Source of the DNA: Paenibacillus xylanilyticus
GTDB lineage: Bacteria; Bacillota; Bacilli; Paenibacillales; Paenibacillaceae
DNA length: 64,000 bases
Assembly (NCBI RefSeq): GCF_013359935.1
Contig: NZ_JABMCB010000203.1
Location: 62,001 to 126,000 of the forward strand
Direction of reading: 5' to 3'
Made by a program: the position numbers and the translations under genes. The first letter of the stretch is position 1. Every line of letters begins with the position of its first letter. This document shows positions 58,531 to 64,000 of the stretch, piece after piece. The notes beneath the pieces were generated by a model. The model was not told the origin of the DNA. It searched no databases and was given only the letters and a program-made list of their open reading frames with translations.

Positions 58531-60196
58531 CATACGACTTCTCTTTTTTTTGCGGATTCATTTTGTAGATGACATATCCAACGATGGCTGGGAGCACAAT
58601 CCAGAAGATCCCTGCGGAGACGTTCAGCACATCACCCATGAAGATCAGGCTGAGTCCCATCAGCAGGCTGTCGAAGATGACATGGCTGAAGACAACAGCA
58701 ATAAAGCCGTGACGCAGCATGACCAGACTGAACAGCAATCCGATGACCATCAACTCAATAGGACGTGTAATGACCGGATAGATTGGATACAGGGTATGTC
58801 CGAGTGCCCAGATCAGCGTTGGGATCAGACAGGCGATGAAGGTGTTTCGCACCATTTTCTGCATCATGCGAATTCCGAACAGACGGTATACCGCTTCCTC
58901 TCCAATTCCGGCCATCCAGGCCATGATGGGAAAGATCCAGGCGTACGACATATTGTATGTCGATTGATCTGCCGAGGTGGTAGACCAGCTTCCGATGCTT
59001 CGTTCCAGAATGAAGAATAGGATCGATTGAACCCCTAGCAGAATAAATGCCCATAGGTAACCCGCATACATACTATGAAGGACATATTTGCCGTATCCAG
59101 GCTCTTTCGCACGCGGCCAGGGATTCAGTCCGATTTTGCGCCACATGCCATCACCTGCAACGAGTGAGAGGTAGATGGTTGCACTCATGACCAGTGTGAT
59201 TCCTGTCTGCATGATCATCAGAAAGGCGAGCATGAAACTGGATAGGCCCTGTGCCTCGAACAACGGAATCATGTTAAGCGTACCGATCACGGATGCAGCG
59301 AAGTATACCAGTGACAGGATGATTCCGCGTTTGAATGTCGTGTGGGTCCGGGTGAGAATGCTGTAGATAATCGCCAGTACACCGAGTACAAACGTCAGGA
59401 ATGCATAGCCTCCATACGTCATCCAGTTGGCCTGACGGGTTTGTTTTTGGACATAATCGATATGGGCGTCAGGGACCGAAAAGACGGATTCAAAGGAGCG
59501 GACCGCTCCGTTTTCAAAGGTGAAATTCAGTTCCAGCTTGGAATCGCCAATCTGCTTCTCAGCATCCGTGTAGGTTAGACCCCCTTCACCTTCGCGAGTC
59601 TCCAATTGAAGTTTAGGAACTTCATAGCCGAATTCGCCAAGAATTCCAGAAGCAAGCTGCTCTTTTTCGTTCAATGAAATATTGCCTTCAGCAAGCTGAA
59701 TCGTCGCATTACGTTTGCTCTTATCCTGCTCGACTTCAGCTGAAGCATACAGGGAGGAAGGAACTTCCCGTTTGAAACCGACGACTTTTCCTGTTCTCAT
59801 ATGTACGTCTACATTCAAATAACCGCCGTTGTCCTCATCGGGCAAACGAACGCGGAACACATCGTAGGGATACGTTGCTTCCCATTTTTGATTATAAGTG
59901 TCAAGCTGTTTGGTTTTGGCCATGTATCCGTAGATATCGGAATGGGTTTGATAGGTGACCAGTGTCTTTCCGTTATCCGTAGGAAGTGTGTAATCGGCTA
60001 TGGAAGCTGCAAAGGATCGTGCAGATTGTGCTGCCTGTTCCTTGCTTATAAAGGACGTGGACTGGATATCTGTGGTTTGTGATGAAGTAGCAGGAAAGAT
60101 CTGAAAGACAAAAAACAAAATCAGGCCAATCGCCGCCAGCAACCCTAAACGCTTGAAATTAGCTTTGAGTACCAAAGGCTGCCCTAAGGGGTTCAT
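58499..60196 (-). CDS. CPBP family intramembrane metalloprotease with extracytoplasmic domain
   Basis: A 565-residue membrane protein. One N-terminal helix (18-36), a soluble part of about 210 residues with PepSY-like or CAAX-independent character, then about eight helices ending in the CPBP/Abi core: EEAVYR (EExxxR) in GIGEEAVYRLFG, WALGHTLYP and FSHVIFDSLL with the metal-binding His. ATG 60196 with AGGAGG 11 nt upstream. Overlaps uvrC tail to tail by 32 bp. The role may be peptide/protein processing or immunity; substrate unknown. Confidence 0.8.
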   Translation of the reverse strand: MNPLGQPLVLKANFKRLGLLAAIGLILFFVFQIFPATSSQTTDIQSTSFISKEQAAQSARSFAASIADYTLPTDNGKTLVTYQTHSDIYGYMAKTKQLDTYNQKWEATYPYDVFRVRLPDEDNGGYLNVDVHMRTGKVVGFKREVPSSLYASAEVEQDKSKRNATIQLAEGNISLNEKEQLASGILGEFGYEVPKLQLETREGEGGLTYTDAEKQIGDSKLELNFTFENGAVRSFESVFSVPDAHIDYVQKQTRQANWMTYGGYAFLTFVLGVLAIIYSILTRTHTTFKRGIILSLVYFAASVIGTLNMIPLFEAQGLSSFMLAFLMIMQTGITLVMSATIYLSLVAGDGMWRKIGLNPWPRAKEPGYGKYVLHSMYAGYLWAFILLGVQSILFFILERSIGSWSTTSADQSTYNMSYAWIFPIMAWMAGIGEEAVYRLFGIRMMQKMVRNTFIACLIPTLIWALGHTLYPIYPVITRPIELMVIGLLFSLVMLRHGFIAVVFSHVIFDSLLMGLSLIFMGDVLNVSAGIFWIVLPAIVGYVIYKMNPQKKEKSYVTTPHPEVLQ

Positions 60197-60538
60197 GTAA
60201 TGGTGTTCCTCCTTTATTAATTTGGATATTAAAGTAAAGATATCACAGGCCTAACCCTGAATGCCAATGATGAAACGAAAAGACGTGCAAATCCTTGAAA
60301 ATGAATGAAAATGATCGAAAGAATCTGATCCATCCATCGATATATCTGAGTTTTTCCCTTTTTAGCGGAATTCGATGCTATTTACACAAAAATCGTTTTG
60401 TCTGTAAGAGTCATAGCGCTTATAATTTTTGAAGCAAATGTGCAATATTCCGCATGTCTTTAGCCTTGCAGGGGAACGAATAAAAGGATTCCAACCTTAA
60501 TGCATATGTGGCTTTGACTCAAATCATACATGTTTACG

Positions 60539-60638
60539 CTCCGAAATGGGGCTTATCCAAAGTTCAGATCGCTGACGTGATGTCGGATGGATAAGTAATT
60601 CGGAGAAAGGCTCCACATCGTGGAGTCATTTTCTTTTT
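60539..60638 (+). promoter_or_regulatory. Structured leader with terminator before ktrB (candidate riboswitch)
   Basis: CTCCGAA (60539-60545) pairs with TTCGGAG (60599-60605); CTTATCC (60552-60558) pairs with GGATAAG (60589-60595); CTGAC/GTCGG forms an apical stem. Nine bases later CTCCAC/GTGGAG (60611-60625) plus a T-rich tail form a terminator-like hairpin 20 bp before ktrB. The GGAG at 60602-60605 could pair instead with CTCC at 60611. The region 60197-60538 shows an upstream GGGGAAC-GAA word and a GGAA/TTCC hairpin near 60473 but no gene. It does not clearly fit the ydaO (c-di-AMP) consensus. Confidence 0.6.
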
Positions 60639-60660
60639 GGCAGAGGTGGATGATCGACAA

Positions 60661-62001
60661 GTGAAACTAAATGTTCAATGGATGAAGCTATCGCCTCCGC
60701 GGATTCTGGTATTGGGTTTTGCCGGAATCATCCTGCTGGGAACATTGCTCCTCATGCTTCCGGTTTCCAGCCGCAGCGGGGTCAGCCTTCCCTTTATTGA
60801 TGCATTATTTACGGCCACGTCCGCGGTCTGTGTCACAGGCTTGGTTGTGGTAGATACAGGTACGCATTTCTCGGTGCTGGGTCAGGTGATCATTGCTATC
60901 CTGATTCAGATCGGCGGTCTTGGCTTTATGACCATGTCCACGCTGGTGGCAATTGCATTCAAACGGCGGATTTCCCTGCGGGAGCGATTGATTTTGCAGG
61001 AAGCGATGAACCAGAATACGATGGAGGGCATTGTGCGGCTGATCCGTAAGGTCGTGGCGTATTCTCTCATTTTGGAGGCTGTATGCGGCACGTTGTTTGC
61101 TATCCGCTGGTCATTCGATATGCCTTTCGGACAGGCGATCTATTATGGATACTGGCATGCGATCTCCATGTTTAATAATGCAGGCTTTGATATGTTTGGT
61201 GATTTCCGCAGTCTTACCGGGTATGTATACGATCCTCTTGTGAATTTTACGGCCATGTTTCTGATTGTGGCTGGAGGCATTGGTTTTATCGTGCTGTCCG
61301 ATCTGGTGGATTATCCCAAAACGCGCAAACTGTCGCTGCACTCCAAGGTTGTACTATTAACAACGGGGTTGCTGATCGTATTCGGTGCGTTGGTTATTTT
61401 TGTGTTTGAGTTTACTAATCCCCGAACATTGGGGGGGCTGAACTGGGGTGGGAAACTGCTCGGATCATTCTTTCAATCGATTACGCCACGTACTGCAGGG
61501 GCCAATACGATTGATATTGCCGGTCTCAGGCAGGCAACGCAATTTTTCATCATTATGTTAATGTTTATCGGGGCTTCTCCAGGTTCCACCGGAGGCGGAA
61601 TCAAAACGACAACCTTTATGATCATGATCGGAGCTGTGATCGCGATGATGCGCGGCAGGGAAGATATTGTATTTTTCAGATATCGGCTCGCCCAGGAACG
61701 TATTTTCAAGGCATTGACGATCACGCTCCTTGCGCTATTGTTGATCATCACCGTGACCATGGTGCTCACGATGACGGAAGACAGTGGTTTTCTTATGATT
61801 TTATTTGAGACGACATCTGCTTTTTCTACCGTTGGTTTATCTATGGGACTGACCTTGAAGCTGACGGCGTTCGGGAAGCTCATGATCTGTTTCATGATGT
61901 TTGCGGGACGGCTTGGACCCATTACGCTAGCGTATGCACTTGGACAGAAAAAGGGTAAAGAACTGTATAAGTATCCTGAAGGAAAAATGATTATTGGATA
62001 G
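60661..62001 (+). CDS. ktrB: Potassium uptake channel KtrB/KtrD-type
   Basis: A 446-residue K+ translocating subunit with eight membrane helices and four pore repeats: TSAVCVTGL, MFNNAGFDMF, ITPRTAGANTID and SAFSTVGLSMG. GTG 60661 is preceded by AGAGGTGG at 10 nt; GTG 60646 and TTG 60637 are alternatives. Followed after 16 bp by ktrA, with which it forms the K+ uptake system important for osmotic adaptation. Confidence 0.92.
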   Translation: MKLNVQWMKLSPPRILVLGFAGIILLGTLLLMLPVSSRSGVSLPFIDALFTATSAVCVTGLVVVDTGTHFSVLGQVIIAILIQIGGLGFMTMSTLVAIAFKRRISLRERLILQEAMNQNTMEGIVRLIRKVVAYSLILEAVCGTLFAIRWSFDMPFGQAIYYGYWHAISMFNNAGFDMFGDFRSLTGYVYDPLVNFTAMFLIVAGGIGFIVLSDLVDYPKTRKLSLHSKVVLLTTGLLIVFGALVIFVFEFTNPRTLGGLNWGGKLLGSFFQSITPRTAGANTIDIAGLRQATQFFIIMLMFIGASPGSTGGGIKTTTFMIMIGAVIAMMRGREDIVFFRYRLAQERIFKALTITLLALLLIITVTMVLTMTEDSGFLMILFETTSAFSTVGLSMGLTLKLTAFGKLMICFMMFAGRLGPITLAYALGQKKGKELYKYPEGKMIIG

Positions 62002-62017
62002 GGGTTCGTGAAGAACA

Positions 62018-62689
62018 ATGAAAAGACAGCAGTTTGCGGTGATTGGACTGGGGCGTTTCGGTTCGAGTCTGGCACAGGAATTAATGGAACTTGGCTATGA
62101 GGTGCTTGGCATCGATAAAAATGAAGAGGTCGTTGAAAATATGAGTGAATTGGTCACTCACGCTGTCGTGGCGGATGCCACAGATGAGGAAGTGCTGCGC
62201 TCGCTGGGGATCCGTAATTTCGACTGCGGCATTGTGGCGATCGGGGACGATATCCAGACCAGTGTCCTCACCGCAATCCTGTTAAAAGAGCTCGGCGTGA
62301 AAACGGTCGTTGCCAAGGCGATATCCGTTTTACACGGGCGGGCCCTCGATAAGTTGGGCATCGATCGCGTCGTTTATCCCGAACGGGACATGGGCATTCG
62401 GGTTGCCCATCAGCTCGTCACTCCAAATCTGCTGGACTACATTGAACTATCCAACGATTACAGTATCGTGGAGATGAAGGTTCCGGCTTGTCTGCACAAT
62501 AAAACGTTGTCCACGCTGAATGCACGTGTTCGTTTTGGCTGCAGTATTGTAGCGCTGCAGAAGGAGACTGGAGTCATCATCGCTCCGACTGCACTGGACT
62601 CGCTTCAGATGGGCGACATCATGGTCATTATCGGAATGAATGATGACATCGACCGGTTCGAACAAGAGGTGATCAGCCAGGAGAGTTGA
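62018..62689 (+). CDS. ktrA: Potassium uptake gating subunit KtrA/KtrC-type
   Basis: A 223-residue cytoplasmic ring protein that gates KtrB. RCK_N domain with nucleotide-binding VIGLGRFGSSLA, and C-terminal RCK_C (about 140-220), the domain that binds c-di-AMP in relatives. ATG 62018 with GGGGTTCG upstream, 16 bp after ktrB. Presence of both ktr subunits supports a functional K+ uptake system. Confidence 0.92.
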   Translation: MKRQQFAVIGLGRFGSSLAQELMELGYEVLGIDKNEEVVENMSELVTHAVVADATDEEVLRSLGIRNFDCGIVAIGDDIQTSVLTAILLKELGVKTVVAKAISVLHGRALDKLGIDRVVYPERDMGIRVAHQLVTPNLLDYIELSNDYSIVEMKVPACLHNKTLSTLNARVRFGCSIVALQKETGVIIAPTALDSLQMGDIMVIIGMNDDIDRFEQEVISQES

Positions 62690-62752
62690 TCCGACCCTGG
62701 CATTTAGAAGAAGACAATATGCGGCTCGTTAGGTGGCTCAATCACAGATCAA

Positions 62753-63676
62753 TTAAGGCGTCGTAGTCCTCCTGGAGGGCAGCGGCGCCTTTGCTGTAAA
62801 GAGCGCAGCAGTTTCCTTGACCCACTGTCTGGACGTTTCGCTGAGGTCCTCCTTTTCCCCATAGATCATGCAGGTTGTTCGGCGGGTCTGCTGCAGCTGG
62901 GGCAGGTACACGGAGACCAGATCATTGTCCGCAAGCAGTTGAGGTCTTAGATAAGACTTTGGCAGCAGAGCAGCAGCCTTGCATGTAGGCAGAAGTCGCA
63001 CGATGGCTTCGAATGAATCAATCTCCATGCGGATATCCGGCATGACGGCACAGCGCTGGAACAGATCGTCTGTAAGCTTGCGATACCAGGTACCTTTGGA
63101 AAAGGTGATCATGGGCAGATCTTGCAAATGTTCCATCCCGGCCTCTTTGCCGGACAAGGGATGCGTAAGCGGCACAACCAGTACCAAATGATCATCAAAG
63201 AGCGGCACACAGTTCAGCCCGGCTTCATTAATGGAAGAGGCAACAATGCCGACATCTGCCTTTTTGTCCCGTACAAAGGAGACAATCTCATGCGTTTTAC
63301 CAGTCACGAGCTTGATCTCCGCGTTGGGGTGTTTTTCCATAAAGGCATTGACCAAAGGTGGCAAGGTGGTCTGAAGTGTGGTCAGGCTCGCTCCAAGCGT
63401 TATAGCGCTTTGCTCCTCATCCTTGTACTGGGCAAGCATAGTCAGAAATTTCTGCTGCTGCTGCTTTTGTTCCACAGCGAACGTGTAGGCAAGCTGGCCG
63501 ACACTGGTCAATTCAAGACGTTTGCCGCGGCGGTGAAAGAGGGCTACCCCCAGTTCATCCTCCAATTTGGCGATCTTGCGTGACAGGGCAGGCTGAGACA
63601 GATTCAGCAATTTGGATGCACGATTCAGGCTCGACTGCTCCACGACTGCCGCAAATGCATTTAACTCCTCGAACAT
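62753..63676 (-). CDS. LysR family transcriptional regulator
   Basis: A 307-residue regulator. N-terminal helix-turn-helix (ELNAFAAVVEQSSLNRASKLLNLSQPALSRKIAKLEDELGVALFHRRGKR) and a LysR substrate-binding domain. ATG 63676 with GAGGT 8 nt upstream; the longer frame lacks a ribosome site. Divergent from sdhC, so it may control succinate dehydrogenase or its own gene (inference). Confidence 0.92.
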   Translation of the reverse strand: MFEELNAFAAVVEQSSLNRASKLLNLSQPALSRKIAKLEDELGVALFHRRGKRLELTSVGQLAYTFAVEQKQQQQKFLTMLAQYKDEEQSAITLGASLTTLQTTLPPLVNAFMEKHPNAEIKLVTGKTHEIVSFVRDKKADVGIVASSINEAGLNCVPLFDDHLVLVVPLTHPLSGKEAGMEHLQDLPMITFSKGTWYRKLTDDLFQRCAVMPDIRMEIDSFEAIVRLLPTCKAAALLPKSYLRPQLLADNDLVSVYLPQLQQTRRTTCMIYGEKEDLSETSRQWVKETAALFTAKAPLPSRRTTTP

Positions 63677-63770
63677 ATACACTGACCTCTTTTCCATGGG
63701 TTGTGATTGTTGTCCTTGATAAATCGTTTTCAATGCGATATGCCTGCTTATCCGATGTTTCAGCTCTTAT

Positions 63771-63780
63771 ACCTATAGGT
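63771..63780. promoter_or_regulatory. Candidate LysR operator between the regulator and sdhC
   Basis: ACCTATAGGT, a perfect 10-bp palindrome inside the looser TTATA...TTATAA context, which fits a T-N11-A-like LysR site. It lies about 95 bp upstream of the LysR start. A further perfect 9-bp inverted repeat AACCTTTCC/GGAAAGGTT is at 63886-63906, closer to sdhC, and a partial cre-like TGAAAACGTTG at 63932. Confidence 0.45.
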
Positions 63781-63970
63781 TATAACATTTAATAATTATA
63801 TTGCAATTCCATTATAAGAAAAAAAGGAGTAACATGAATTGTGACACAAGTTGTTCACACCTGATGAAAACGGAACAATTTGTCGAACCTTTCCTCGGGA
63901 AAGGTTTGTGTCATGATATGCGAACGATTTTATGAAAACGTTGTATTTAGCGAAAGGGGAACGACATTTT

Positions 63971-64000
63971 ATGAAAGGGTTTTACTCCAGAAAGCTGCAC
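63971..64000 (+). CDS. sdhC: Succinate dehydrogenase cytochrome b558 subunit SdhC, 3'-partial
   Basis: Only ten codons are in the window: MKGFYSRKLH, with AAAGGGGAACG upstream. This matches the start of SdhC in paenibacilli and the FYFRRLHSLLG region of the Bacillus protein. The gene continues beyond the window; sdhA and sdhB would be expected next. Identification from so few residues is tentative but is supported by the divergent LysR gene. Confidence 0.6.
   Translation, partial: MKGFYSRKLH

Noticed and set aside
60380..60540. ydaO-type c-di-AMP riboswitch before ktrB
   Set aside because: A GGGGAAC word is present, but the other consensus blocks (GGGGTGAA and the CCGTCAGCTAACCTCG-like 3' part) are not found. 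Kept only as an unclassified structured leader.
63839..63860. Rex site before sdhC (TTGTGACACAA)
   Set aside because: Arms are separated by only one base instead of eight, so it does not fit the Rex operator.
1..64000. CRISPR array, tRNA or rRNA genes
   Set aside because: No regularly spaced repeats, cloverleaf-like sequences or rRNA motifs were noticed on either strand.

Overview
The window looks like a chromosomal segment of a spore-forming, aerobic, menaquinone-using Firmicute, most likely a Paenibacillus. This is inferred from gene content: sda, a YheC/YheD coat-type protein, the B. subtilis-like blocks yutI/yuzB/yutJ and yumC/ndh/yuiB, dnaB/dnaI primosome genes, an S-box metNIQ operon, hemQ and mqnE (futalosine menaquinone route). 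Strong Gram-positive ribosome sites precede most genes. No rRNA, tRNA, prophage or CRISPR array was seen.

Layout. 1-10.9 kb: partial ctaA, a HEPN-type protein, the SAM-riboswitch metNIQ operon, a DUF2167-type membrane protein, an SDR enzyme, small Fe-S and redox genes (yutI, yuzB, yutJ), mqnE and yutM. 10.8-12 kb: an N-terminally truncated acyltransferase lies between two copies of the last ~45 bp of yutM, a scar of insertion or duplication. 12-22 kb: a reductase behind a palindromic operator, rarD, an MFS exporter, an unknown protein, a secreted GH53 galactanase, and convergent overlapping ppk and ppx; ppk has a three-repeat Pho-box-like array upstream. 22-30 kb: yheC/D-like gene, a DnaA-box cluster in front of sda, yumC, ndh behind a Rex-like operator, hemQ, yuiB and dnaB.

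30.2-54.1 kb is the most interesting part: an N-glycan (probably high-mannose) utilisation island. It holds a secreted GH85 endo-beta-N-acetylglucosaminidase, a YesM/YesN-type two-component system, a CUT1-type ABC importer (lipoprotein plus two permeases, no ATPase), and cytoplasmic glycosidases of families GH3, GH38, GH125, a second GH38, and a large clan GH-A enzyme of uncertain family that may supply the missing beta-mannosidase step. The promoters of the GH85 gene and of the importer operon share the same arrangement: two CTTWARTTT-type repeats exactly 21 bp apart, followed 18-19 bp later by the same 14-bp cre-like sequence. That suggests joint activation by the YesN-type regulator and carbon catabolite control by CcpA. 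The island separates dnaB from dnaI, which are neighbours in most Bacilli.

54.3-64 kb: dnaI, a 51-residue membrane protein, trxA, uvrC with an unusual acidic insert, a CPBP-family membrane protease, ktrB/ktrA behind a structured leader, a LysR regulator, and the first ten codons of a divergent sdhC. A ~150-bp structured repeat bounded by TTTACAC/GTGTAAA-type ends occurs twice in the same orientation, before the GH125 gene and before uvrC.

Functional threads: respiration and redox (ctaA, hemQ, mqnE, ndh, yutJ, yumC, sdhC), sulfur and methionine (metNIQ), polyphosphate, potassium, replication initiation and its sporulation checkpoint, and plant or glycoprotein carbohydrate use. All functional calls are by recognition of motifs and family resemblance; no database search was run.
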